Positions 52,811 to 60,263 of a stretch of DNA of 60,263 nt are shown piece after piece. The DNA lies in NCBI GenBank assembly GCA_002842045.1, contig PHBX01000019.1, positions 1-60,263 of the forward strand. The letters run 5' to 3'. The position numbers were made by a program, and so were the translations under genes. The notes under the pieces were generated by a model. It was given only the letters and a program-made list of their open reading frames with translations. It was not told the DNA's origin and made no database searches. Position 1 is the first letter of the stretch, and every line of letters starts with the position of its first letter. This stretch comes from Chloroflexi bacterium HGW-Chloroflexi-3 (lineage in GTDB: Bacteria; Chloroflexota; Anaerolineae; Anaerolineales; Anaerolineaceae).

Positions 52811-52824
52811 TGCACACGTGTGCA
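52811..52824. promoter_or_regulatory. LacI-type operator TGCACACGTGTGCA upstream of the inositol operon
   Basis: A perfect 14-bp palindrome identical to the one at 60046-60059. It lies between a -10-like TACTAT (52844-52839, minus strand) and the start codon of the zinc dehydrogenase, so a bound repressor would block transcription of the dehydrogenase-iolG-glcFD-iolN-iolM-iolO operon. Confidence 0.8.
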
Positions 52825-52873
52825 TAAATGATTAAAAAATAGTACAATTCCGAAATTTACAAGTCATAAATCA

Positions 52874-53956
52874 TTATCTTTGTATGCGTGCGGAACCTCC
52901 TTTAGCGAAAGCTTTGACCTGGTCAATGGATGCCATGGTTGTATCCCCTGGAAAAGTTGTTAACAACGCACCATGTGCCCAGCCCAGGTTGACTGCTACC
53001 TGTTCAGGTTCACCGGAGAGTAATCCGTAGAATAAACCCGAGGCAAATCCATCACCACCGCCAACACGGTCATAGACATTTAATTCACAGGTGGGGGATT
53101 GATACGTTTCACCATCCATCCAGGCAACTGCTCCCCAGCTATGATGGTTGGTGGAATGAACTTCTCGTAAAGTCGTGGCAATAATTTTTATCTGTGGAAA
53201 CAAATTCACAGTTTCGTTGATCATTCCAAAAAAGACAGCCGGGTCTAATTTGGATTTGGCTGTTACCTGGGGACCCTTGATTCCCAATCCCAACTGCAGA
53301 TCTTCTTCATTCCCAACCAGAACATCAACGTATTTCATTATGCGGCGGATGACTGATTGAGCTTTTTCATGACCACCCCAGATATTCCATAATTTGGCAC
53401 GGTAATTTAAATCGAATGAAACAATTGCCCCGGCAGCTTTGGCGGCTTGCATGCCTTCGATGATCACCTCACCGGTTGTTTCGGATAGAGCTGCAAAGAT
53501 ACCGCCACTATGGAACCAACGGACTCCTCCTGTGAAGATTTCATCCCAGTTGAAGTCACCTGGTTTTAACTGTGCCGCTGCTTCATTGCAACGATTATAA
53601 AAAACGATTGGAGCTCGTACTCCATAACCACGATCGCTGTAAACGGTTGCCATATTAGGTCCATTAACCCCATTATGGTTGAATTGTTTATAAAATGGCC
53701 TGACGCCCATTGCTTTAACGCGTTCTGCAATCAATTCACCAATAGGATAATCCACCATCGCAGTGGCGATTCCAGTCTTAAGGTGAAAACAATCGGCTAA
53801 ATTAGCAGCACAATTAAATTCTCCACCACTGACATGAATCTGACATTGAGTTGCTTTGCGAAATGGAATAATTCCGGGATCAAGACGATGAACCAATGCG
53901 CCTAAAGATAAGAAGTCTAATTCTGCTTTTTCATTTATGTTTAATCCGTATTTCAT
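52874..53956 (-). CDS. kdgK: PfkB-family sugar kinase, probable 2-keto-3-deoxygluconate kinase
   Basis: A 360-residue ribokinase-fold kinase. Substrate-side glycine motif ATQCQIHVSGGEFNCAANLA and the catalytic C-terminal motif YDRVGGGDGFASGLFYGLL with the catalytic Asp are present. GGVRWFHSGGIFAALSETT and SFDLNYRAKLW are typical of KDG kinases. It phosphorylates 2-keto-3-deoxygluconate to KDPG, downstream of UxaE and the SDR reductase in this cluster. The start is one of three consecutive ATGs overlapping the gnd stop; 53956 has the best spacing from AGAGGA. Neither a KDPG aldolase nor mannonate dehydratase is in the window. Confidence 0.85.
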   Translation of the reverse strand: MKYGLNINEKAELDFLSLGALVHRLDPGIIPFRKATQCQIHVSGGEFNCAANLADCFHLKTGIATAMVDYPIGELIAERVKAMGVRPFYKQFNHNGVNGPNMATVYSDRGYGVRAPIVFYNRCNEAAAQLKPGDFNWDEIFTGGVRWFHSGGIFAALSETTGEVIIEGMQAAKAAGAIVSFDLNYRAKLWNIWGGHEKAQSVIRRIMKYVDVLVGNEEDLQLGLGIKGPQVTAKSKLDPAVFFGMINETVNLFPQIKIIATTLREVHSTNHHSWGAVAWMDGETYQSPTCELNVYDRVGGGDGFASGLFYGLLSGEPEQVAVNLGWAHGALLTTFPGDTTMASIDQVKAFAKGGSARIQR

Positions 53957-53958
53957 CA

Positions 53959-55374
53959 TCATTCCTCTTCTAACCATTGTGTATGAAAGGTACCCTCACG
54001 ATCGATCCTGCGATAAGTGTGTGCTCCGAAATAATCACGTTGTGCCTGGGTAAGATTGGCTGGCAGGCGCTCGCTACGATACGCATCAAAATAAGCCAAT
54101 GATCCACTGAGAGCCGGGGTTGAAATTCCCATATCAATGGCAGTTTTTATCACATATCGCAAATCATCCTGTCGGGTTTCAATTGCTTGTCGGAAATATA
54201 CATCCAGCATCAGATTCTGTAAGGCGGGTTCTTTTTGATATGCTGCCATGATTTCTGTTAACAAACTTGCGCGAATAATGCAACCTGCCCGCCAGATTTT
54301 TGCAATCTCAGATAAATTGAGATTGTAATCATATTCTTTTGAAGCCAACTGCAACAAACCCATTCCCTGAGCATAGGAAATGATCTTGCTGGCGAATAAT
54401 GCATTCTCTGCAGCACCAATAAACCGTTCTTTCTCCCCGGTAAATCGAGGTTTTGGGCCTCGAATTACCTGGGATGCAATTACTCGGTCCGACTTTAAGG
54501 CTGAAATGGTTCTCCCAACCAGAGCGGCGTGAATAGTAGGGATAGGTGCCCCTAAATCAAGCGCGTTCTGACTGGTCCACTTGCCGGTTCCCTTTTGTTG
54601 GGCTTCATCAAGGATCAAATCAACGACATGCGTTCCCGTCTCTGGATCAATTTTATTGAAAATATCAGCTGTGATTTCAATTAAATATGACTTGAGGACA
54701 CCCTGGTTCCAATGATAAAATATTTCGTGTAATTCCTGGTTGGTTAAGTCCAATCCGCGATGCAAGATATCATATACTTCGCCAATTAATTGCATATCAC
54801 CATATTCGATGCCATTGTGAACCATTTTGACATAGTGACCAGCACCTCTGGGACCCATGTATTCTACACAGGGTTGTCCATCATCTGCTTTGGCTGCGAT
54901 GGCATAAAAAATAGGAGCAAGGGCTTCCCAAGCTTTGTATTGACCACCTGGCATAATGGCTGGTCCCCATTTTGCCCCTTCTTCACCACCGGAGACTCCC
55001 GCACCCACGAAATTCAATCCTTCTGCTTCCAGTTCTATTGCTCTTCGTTCGGTATCCATGAAGAAGGAATTACCACCATCGATCAGAATATCACCTTGTT
55101 CCAGATGTGGTTTGATTTGTTGAATGGCTACATCCACTGGTTTGCCGGCTGGTACCATCATCAAAATGCGGCGTGGCTTTTCCAGGACTTCTATCATGGC
55201 TGGGATACTATCCAGGGTAATTATTTGTTTCCCTGCAGCTTCCCCGGTCAGGAATGCTTCTGTCTTCTTTCGATCCAGATCAAACCCTGCAACTGGGAAA
55301 CCATTTCGCTCCATATTAAGCGCTAAATTCTGTCCCATTACCCCTAAACCAATAATTCCAATTTTATATTTCAT
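53959..55374 (-). CDS. gnd: 6-Phosphogluconate dehydrogenase
   Basis: A 471-residue, long-form decarboxylating enzyme making ribulose 5-phosphate. The nucleotide motif is GLGVMGQNLALN. Substrate and catalytic segments are GVSGGEEGAKWGPAIMPGG, GAGHYVKMVHNGIEYGDMQLI with Lys/Glu/His, and the C-terminal FGAHTYRRID. After the second strand the sequence is FDLDRKK (32-35 D-L-D-R), where NADP-specific enzymes have N-R-S/T; the acidic residues suggest NAD preference. It overlaps the kinase start region and precedes it on the same transcript. In this sugar-acid operon it may serve gluconate breakdown or supply pentose phosphate. Confidence 0.95.
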   Translation of the reverse strand: MKYKIGIIGLGVMGQNLALNMERNGFPVAGFDLDRKKTEAFLTGEAAGKQIITLDSIPAMIEVLEKPRRILMMVPAGKPVDVAIQQIKPHLEQGDILIDGGNSFFMDTERRAIELEAEGLNFVGAGVSGGEEGAKWGPAIMPGGQYKAWEALAPIFYAIAAKADDGQPCVEYMGPRGAGHYVKMVHNGIEYGDMQLIGEVYDILHRGLDLTNQELHEIFYHWNQGVLKSYLIEITADIFNKIDPETGTHVVDLILDEAQQKGTGKWTSQNALDLGAPIPTIHAALVGRTISALKSDRVIASQVIRGPKPRFTGEKERFIGAAENALFASKIISYAQGMGLLQLASKEYDYNLNLSEIAKIWRAGCIIRASLLTEIMAAYQKEPALQNLMLDVYFRQAIETRQDDLRYVIKTAIDMGISTPALSGSLAYFDAYRSERLPANLTQAQRDYFGAHTYRRIDREGTFHTQWLEEE

Positions 55375-55377
55375 ACA

Positions 55378-56655
55378 TCACCTTCTTAAAGTTTTATTGA
55401 ATTTAGCATTCTTGAGACGATAAAGCATTTCACCCGCTCTGGGCACAACCAGAATTCCTTCATCTTCTCTGTTCATCCACTCTTCGGGGTTGAAAGAAGA
55501 AGGATCAAGATATCCAAGACCAATGCGCTGACAACGCTCTTCCGGAATACCGGTGGCTAAGGTTACTTTTACTCTTGGGGATTCTATTTGGGTTTCTGCA
55601 TCAAACCTACCTAAACCCCGCAAATGTGTGGAATGAGCTATAACTCCCCAGGGATATTGTTTATATTTGTCCCATTGTTTTACGAAGAAATCCCGGCAAT
55701 GATATCCAACTTCATCCAGGATTCGGCCATGGGTATAACTGACCTCGGTAATATGGGGAGCATAAATGATTACCTCTCCATCATCAGCCACGACAGGTTC
55801 CATTTTGTACATTCCCTTGGCAGCTGTCCACATATCGTCGTACAGGGAAGGCATGATCGAAATTACTTTTTTATAGGGTCGATCCACATAAAGTATGTGA
55901 ACCTGAGACGATAATTGTGAAGCGGCTTGCCAGGCTTCCTGCGCAGACCCGTAATATAGGCCATGGGTCCCTGTATGAGTGACCACCAGGCTGAAACAGG
56001 TCACGGGACGCTCAATGAACGATGCAGCGCGATCAATAATGGCGCGTACCGGGGTGTACCCTGCGCCAATAATTTCGAAATTTGTGATTAATGCGCCTAA
56101 CCAGTGGGTGAAGTTGATAATCTCTGCACCCGCAATACCCGGAAAGAAGTATTTATTTCCTCCGGAGAAACCGACGACTTCATGCGGAAATACAGGTCCG
56201 CAGATCATCAGGTGATCATAATCCTCGATCATTTTGTTCAAACGAACCGGAACATCCATGTCCAGTAAGCCATTGCTGATCTGCCTTATCTCTGACGCTG
56301 GTATCATCCCGATTTGTGAAAATGTGGATGGTTGATCCCAGCGATGGTTAAATATTGTACTGGACCCAACCTTGCCATTTACTACCTGTCTTCCTGTTAA
56401 ATGACTTAACTGCGAATCTGTCATTGGTTGGTGTGTACCCAACGCCACCAGATAATCCAGTTTGGACACACGTTGACCCAAATGCTTTTCGAACAGATCA
56501 AATATCAACGGCATGGGCATCGTTCGGGTTCCATCCGGAATCAATACCAAAACCCGTTTTCCTTCCAGATCTGTTGAATTCAATGACTCTTCGACGATCT
56601 GGCTGATTTCTGAATTTGTTAATTGAGAGGTTGGACTACCTTTTCCAATCACCAT
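55378..56655 (-). CDS. LarA-like nickel-pincer racemase/epimerase family protein (DUF2088)
   Basis: A 425-residue protein of the lactate-racemase LarA superfamily. PDGTRTMPMPLIFDLFEKHL, LVALGTHQPMTDSQLSHLTG, NHRWDQPSTFSQIG and EVVGFSGGNKYFFPGIAG are the conserved segments. Relatives use a nickel-pincer nucleotide cofactor to move hydride at C2 of 2-hydroxyacids. Placed between the SDR reductase and gnd, it probably racemises or epimerises a sugar acid rather than lactate. ATG 56655 has GGAG 7 nt upstream and begins 2 bp after the SDR stop. Cofactor genes larB/C/E are not in the window; a nickel-type importer is at 42-44.5 kb. Confidence 0.82.
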   Translation of the reverse strand: MVIGKGSPTSQLTNSEISQIVEESLNSTDLEGKRVLVLIPDGTRTMPMPLIFDLFEKHLGQRVSKLDYLVALGTHQPMTDSQLSHLTGRQVVNGKVGSSTIFNHRWDQPSTFSQIGMIPASEIRQISNGLLDMDVPVRLNKMIEDYDHLMICGPVFPHEVVGFSGGNKYFFPGIAGAEIINFTHWLGALITNFEIIGAGYTPVRAIIDRAASFIERPVTCFSLVVTHTGTHGLYYGSAQEAWQAASQLSSQVHILYVDRPYKKVISIMPSLYDDMWTAAKGMYKMEPVVADDGEVIIYAPHITEVSYTHGRILDEVGYHCRDFFVKQWDKYKQYPWGVIAHSTHLRGLGRFDAETQIESPRVKVTLATGIPEERCQRIGLGYLDPSSFNPEEWMNREDEGILVVPRAGEMLYRLKNAKFNKTLRR

Positions 56656-56657
56656 GA

Positions 56658-57509
56658 TCAAACTCCACTGAAAGCAGAAAATCCACCATCAATTGGCACC
56701 ACAACCCCGGTAACAAATGCAGCGGCAGGTGACACCAGCCAGAGCACTGCACCTAACAAATCATCTGGTGTACCAAATCGTCCCATCGGAGTGTGTTGGA
56801 TAATGGTTTTTCCTCTGGCAGTTAATTCCCCGCTTTCTTTGTCTGTCAGTAAAAATCGATTTTGCTCGGTGAGGAAGAAGCCAGGTGCAATTGCATTAAC
56901 ACGAATTACTGGAGAATACTCCTGTGCGAGATGAACAGCCAGCCATTGTGTAAAATTGCTTACCCCAGCTTTTGCAGCTGAATAAGCCGGGATGCGTGTC
57001 AGTGGGCGAAAAGCATTCATGGATGAAATGTTGAGGATAACCCCACTTTTTTGCTCTGCCATGATTTTTGCAAAAACTTGCGTGGGAAGTATGGTGCCTA
57101 ACATATTTAGGTCAAACACCCAACGAAATGCATCTGCTGGTAGATCGAAAAATTTTACATCCAGGCTGGTGGTTGCCTGTGGTTTGTTCCCTCCTGCGCC
57201 ATTGATCAAAATATCCACTTGACCGTATTCAGCGATCACTTTTCCAGCAACTGCTTCAATATTGGCTTTATCCAATACATTACAACCAAAACCTGATGCA
57301 ATCCCTCCGTTTGATTGTATTTCTGTAGCCAGGTCCTGAGCAGCTTTTTCATTCAAGTCCAGAATAGCGACCGAAGCACCTGCTGAAGCCAACGCTTTAC
57401 ACATTGCTGCACATAAAACACCAGCACCACCAGTGACAACTGCAGTAAATTGGCGGAGATCAAAAGCTTTATTTAATTGGGATTGATTCATTTTCATCGC
57501 TTCTCTCAT
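56658..57509 (-). CDS. SDR-family oxidoreductase, probable D-fructuronate reductase / D-mannonate dehydrogenase
   Basis: A 283-residue short-chain dehydrogenase. The cofactor motif is VTGGAGVLCAAM (TGxxxGxx), with Asp at the end of strand 2 (AILDLNEKAAQ) indicating NAD. Then NGAGGNKP, catalytic Ser in NISSMNAFRP, and Tyr-x3-Lys (YSAAKAG). The long form with the DVKFFDLPADAFRWVFDLN insert is typical of SDRs that replace UxuB, converting D-fructuronate to D-mannonate. It overlaps the uxaE stop by four bases. Internal ATGs at 57497 and 57491 are alternative starts. Confidence 0.82.
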   Translation of the reverse strand: MREAMKMNQSQLNKAFDLRQFTAVVTGGAGVLCAAMCKALASAGASVAILDLNEKAAQDLATEIQSNGGIASGFGCNVLDKANIEAVAGKVIAEYGQVDILINGAGGNKPQATTSLDVKFFDLPADAFRWVFDLNMLGTILPTQVFAKIMAEQKSGVILNISSMNAFRPLTRIPAYSAAKAGVSNFTQWLAVHLAQEYSPVIRVNAIAPGFFLTEQNRFLLTDKESGELTARGKTIIQHTPMGRFGTPDDLLGAVLWLVSPAAAFVTGVVVPIDGGFSAFSGV

Positions 57510-58993
57510 TGATTAATGTTGATAAAAGGGGTGAGATGCCGGAGGAAATGCCTTTCGAGATTATCAGCATAATTTTCCGGGTGTTCCTGCAATAGTTTCA
57601 TTATAAGATCATAAAATTGTAATGTACCATCCTTATTGATTGCTTTTAAGACCGAGCCGAAAGTGACATGTAAGATTTCTCGTGCATCAAAATTATCCAA
57701 TAGCAAAGCAAAATTTTCTGCATTTTTTGGGATGGGTGCACGTGATAATTGTGCTGATACATGATAGCTAACTTTGTCGGTTTCATAACGGTTCCGGCAA
57801 AAATCATAAATTTCCTTGAAAAAGATAGGATCAAGGGCAGCAATTGTTCTTAAGGCTTCAAGATAGCTGGTACCAGCAGTTTTAAGATGAACTAAACCTC
57901 TGGTAGCCTGAGCTGCAATTTTGTAAATACTAAATTTATCTGATCCAGAATGTAGGCTAATTTTATACGGGCCAAATAGGCGTGCGATAGCGGAATGGCC
58001 TTTGATATCATGTTCAAAATCAGTCAGATCACCGATATAGTCAACACCTTTTTCAAACCTGCCAACAAATCGCGGCGCAAGGCTGACCCATTTGACACCC
58101 AAGCGTTTGAGCTCAATGGCAATGTATGCATGTTCGGCATGGGATGTGGGATTTTCTGTTTCATCTACGGAGACTTCTAATTCAACAGCTCTTGCTCCTG
58201 CATATTTTATTAGATGTTGGTACATTTTAAAAACATGCCAGACTGCTCTTCCATATTTCACCATTGACTTTAATAAAGTTTTTTCATCAAATGTTAAACT
58301 CAGATGTTCAGCAGTGATGATTTGATTCAGGAGACCAGAATGTTCCATGTGTAACTCGGAAGGCAGATCTTTGGCGTAGTTTCGTAGATTTTGTAAATCA
58401 GCATTTTCCGCTCGATTATCTACAAATTCTCCAGGGTCAATGGTAAAAAAAGTATATCCAGCTTTAAGACAGACATCAATATCATCGGTTGTCTTCAAAT
58501 GGTCGGCATCCGCTCCATAACCGTCACGCCAATTTTCCTGGAAAACACCCCACATGGCATCATCGATCACCTGCTGAGGGGTGCGACCTGTACGGGTATT
58601 TTCGCGAATGGATTGTTGAGTGAAAATTGGGGCAATTTTCCCGTTCATTTTCTGGATGGCACGCACGTGTCCGGGAGTTGCCAGACCCAATCGGTCTCCC
58701 ATACCGGCAGACGTTTTTAATCCTAAAGCAACCGGTTTTAGCCAGGGCAGTTGTGTTCGAAGTGCTGCGGCATTTTCTGATGTTAAACAGGCTGAAACTA
58801 AAGTTTCTTTTCCGTAATGGGTTCTTTCACCATCAAAGAATGTCAAACGGAAATCATCCTGTTCAGCCTGAATCATTAACCGTAATCCATTCGGGGTTTT
58901 CGCGAGGCTGTATATTATCCGATCCAGGTTGACCACTGATTGATGGATGAGCTGTGATCCATGATTATTTTCATTTAATGTGGTGATGTACAT
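57506..58993 (-). CDS. uxaE: D-tagaturonate epimerase UxaE
   Basis: A 495-residue protein of the UxaE family, which interconverts D-tagaturonate and D-fructuronate; it was first characterised in Thermotoga. Distinctive segments are GLGLKTSAGMGDRLGLATPGHV (as LGLKTSAGMGDRLGLATPGH), QQSIRENTRTGRTPQQVIDDAMWGVFQENW, GADADHLKTTDDID, FTIDPGEFVDN and YKISLHSGSDKFSIY. The step joins the inositol branch (ending in D-tagaturonate) to the fructuronate reductase encoded next. AAAGGA precedes the ATG by 6 nt. It is the first catabolic gene after the LacI regulator. Confidence 0.92.
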   Translation of the reverse strand: MYITTLNENNHGSQLIHQSVVNLDRIIYSLAKTPNGLRLMIQAEQDDFRLTFFDGERTHYGKETLVSACLTSENAAALRTQLPWLKPVALGLKTSAGMGDRLGLATPGHVRAIQKMNGKIAPIFTQQSIRENTRTGRTPQQVIDDAMWGVFQENWRDGYGADADHLKTTDDIDVCLKAGYTFFTIDPGEFVDNRAENADLQNLRNYAKDLPSELHMEHSGLLNQIITAEHLSLTFDEKTLLKSMVKYGRAVWHVFKMYQHLIKYAGARAVELEVSVDETENPTSHAEHAYIAIELKRLGVKWVSLAPRFVGRFEKGVDYIGDLTDFEHDIKGHSAIARLFGPYKISLHSGSDKFSIYKIAAQATRGLVHLKTAGTSYLEALRTIAALDPIFFKEIYDFCRNRYETDKVSYHVSAQLSRAPIPKNAENFALLLDNFDAREILHVTFGSVLKAINKDGTLQFYDLIMKLLQEHPENYADNLERHFLRHLTPFININQ

Positions 58994-59002
58994 AATTGTC
59001 CT

Positions 59003-60031
59003 TTATTCATTTTGAAGAGGTGCGGAGGTGGAGTTTCGAACCAGCAAGCTACCTTTTAATACTTTTTCTTTATGGGTGTTGTTTGAGTTTTCGATTTTAT
59101 TCCCGAGCAGTTCCAACAATAATTGTGCCGCCTCATTGCCAATGGAGTATTTAGGCTGATCCAATGTTGAGAGTGGGGGGCTTGTATATGCTGATAAAGT
59201 GATATTGTCAAAACCTGTGACGGAGAGATCTTCCGGTACCCGAATACATGCTTGTTGGCAAGCGTGTAAAAAGCCAATGGCAAGCATGTCATTAAAGCAC
59301 ATGATCGCTGTAGGACGATCAGGTAAATTCATAAAATAGTGAAGGCCGTCTTTTCCTAATTCTGGTTCACTGCCTTCCACTTCAAAAATATAAGCCGGAT
59401 TGATTTTTACCCCGGCTTTGCGCATTTCTTTTTTGAATCCATTCAACCGATCCAGAGACGTTCGGCCTGATTTTGAATTTCCTAAATAAGCAATTTTTTT
59501 GTGTCCGAGTGCTAGAAGATGCCTTGTTAGTTGCTGGCTTCCATCCACATCATCATGATAGATGGAATAATTAAAATTTTCATTGGCTTTGTAATTTACA
59601 ACTACAACCGGAAATCCATTTGCCAGCAACTGACGACCTTTATCGGCACTGAACGAAGAAGAACAGATAATAACACCATCGGTTCGTTGCTCCATCATGG
59701 TCTGAACGATGTTTTGTTCCCGGATAAGATCGTATTGGGAAGCGGCAATGAAGAGACTATACCCAGCCTGTTGGGCAGCGTCCTCGATTCCGAATAGTAT
59801 TTCCGAGAAAAAAGGATCATCTATGCTATTAACGATGACGCCAATGACCTTAGTCTGGTTTGTTTTCAGAGATCGCGCAGCTGCACTGGGTTGGTATCCC
59901 ATCTCTTGTGCAACTTTCCGAATGCAGTCGGTCGTAGCTTCGGAAATCAAAGTATTTCCGCCCAGTGCTCGGGAGACAGTAGAGTGGGATACCCCGGTTC
60001 TTTTGGCAATGTCTTTAATTGTGATCCGCAT
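59003..60031 (-). CDS. LacI-family regulator of the sugar-acid/inositol operons
   Basis: A 342-residue repressor. The HTH and hinge are ITIKDIAKRTGVSHSTVSRALGGNTLISEATTDCIRKVAQEMGYQPSAAARSLKTN. The effector domain has IGVIVNSIDDPFFSEILFGIEDAA, ADKGRQLLANGFPVVVVNY, HDDVDGSQQL, MCFNDMLAIGF and VTGFDNITLSAYTSPPLSTLDQP. I use ATG 60031 (MRITIKDIA); a longer frame runs into the operator. The palindrome TGCACACGTGTGCA lies 14 nt upstream and again before the inositol operon, so it likely represses itself with the uxaE operon and the inositol operon together. The inducer could be inositol, a uronate or a downstream intermediate. Confidence 0.92.
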   Translation of the reverse strand: MRITIKDIAKRTGVSHSTVSRALGGNTLISEATTDCIRKVAQEMGYQPSAAARSLKTNQTKVIGVIVNSIDDPFFSEILFGIEDAAQQAGYSLFIAASQYDLIREQNIVQTMMEQRTDGVIICSSSFSADKGRQLLANGFPVVVVNYKANENFNYSIYHDDVDGSQQLTRHLLALGHKKIAYLGNSKSGRTSLDRLNGFKKEMRKAGVKINPAYIFEVEGSEPELGKDGLHYFMNLPDRPTAIMCFNDMLAIGFLHACQQACIRVPEDLSVTGFDNITLSAYTSPPLSTLDQPKYSIGNEAAQLLLELLGNKIENSNNTHKEKVLKGSLLVRNSTSAPLQNE

Positions 60032-60045
60032 GGGAATTGTCTTTC

Positions 60046-60059
60046 TGCACACGTGTGCA
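60046..60059. promoter_or_regulatory. LacI-type operator TGCACACGTGTGCA upstream of the regulator gene
   Basis: A perfect palindrome, identical to that at 52811-52824, located between the likely promoter and the regulator start codon: the expected arrangement for negative autoregulation. Confidence 0.85.
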
Positions 60060-60071
60060 ATAATTATTGAT

Positions 60072-60100
60072 AGTTTACACAAATTTAACTAAAAAATCAA
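60072..60100 (-). promoter_or_regulatory. Probable promoter of the LacI-uxaE operon
   Basis: On the minus strand, TTGATT (60100-60095), a 17-nt spacer and TAAACT (60077-60072) lie just upstream of the operator. The remaining sequence to the window end is AT-rich and shows no gene. Confidence 0.5.
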
Positions 60101-60263
60101 TTATTTATGAAGAATTCTTCATTCCTAAGTCAATAATAACGTTTTACTCAGTTGGGTCGCATAAATTGACTAAGCAACCTTTTTTCTGTAATTTCAAATC
60201 AGAAATATCCATTTTTCTTTAACAATTTAGCAATTTATTTCCACAATAATGTTTTCCTATCTG

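Overview
The window looks like a chromosome piece from an anaerobic, sugar-fermenting member of the Chloroflexota, most likely Anaerolineae. This is an inference from gene content: Thermotoga-like inositol and hexuronate genes, NBR1-type Ig-like lipoproteins, OtsA/OtsB/TreS/amylosucrase, a CUT1 glucoside transporter without its own ATPase, and frequent TTG/GTG starts. No rRNA or tRNA is present to confirm it. Composition changes sharply: positions 1 to about 6.85 kb are GC-rich and hold a chemotaxis cluster, while everything after about 7.2 kb is clearly AT-richer.

Layout. 0-6.9 kb (+): end of a chemoreceptor, a CheA-REC hybrid kinase, CheB, and a REC-GAF-PAS-PAS-GAF-HD-GYP protein. 6.9-7.9 kb: junction with hairpins, a strong terminator and a broken uronate isomerase tail. 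8.1-11.4 kb (-): compact bacterial microcompartment (BMC) operon with one hexamer and three pentamer shell genes, a small scaffold-like protein, and DeoC and RpiB enzymes that both carry an extra N-terminal amphipathic helix. A divergent GntR/UTRA regulator faces it, and a TGGT-N4-ACCA operator lies inside the BMC promoter. This matches the 'sugar-phosphate-utilising' (SPU) BMC class known from genome surveys but poorly characterised. 12.3-19.9 kb (+ mostly): radical SAM protein, alanine racemase, BNR-repeat/MoaD pair, OtsA and OtsB. 20-24.7 kb (-): two-component system, seven-heme cytochrome interrupted by a stop codon, truncated response regulator. 25-29.8 kb: DEAD-box helicase, lipoprotein, CBS protein, Ser/Thr kinase. 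30-39.9 kb (+): URO-D-family protein, LacI regulator, sugar ABC transporter, trehalose synthase, GH1 remnant, amylosucrase. 40-44.5 kb: small membrane protein, rhomboid protease, phytoene-synthase remnant, Fur-family regulator and an ECF nickel/cobalt transporter (NikMN-Q-O type).

44.6-60 kb (-) is a sugar-acid island that appears to encode the non-canonical myo-inositol pathway first described in Thermotoga maritima: IolG, IolM (scyllo-inosose dehydrogenase), IolN (creatininase-fold hydrolase) and IolO (epimerase) lead to D-tagaturonate. UxaE, an SDR fructuronate reductase and KdgK lead on towards KDPG. A 6-phosphogluconate dehydrogenase with an NAD-like fingerprint, a LarA-like racemase, a GlcD/GlcF pair and a second zinc dehydrogenase are embedded in it. 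An identical 14-bp palindrome lies just upstream of the LacI regulator gene and of the second operon, defining a probable local regulon.

The window is also rich in gene remnants (uronate isomerase, VOC protein, lipoprotein, cytochrome, response regulator, GH1, phytoene synthase). Two of the lesions are at seven-base homopolymers and could be sequencing errors; the others look like real decay.
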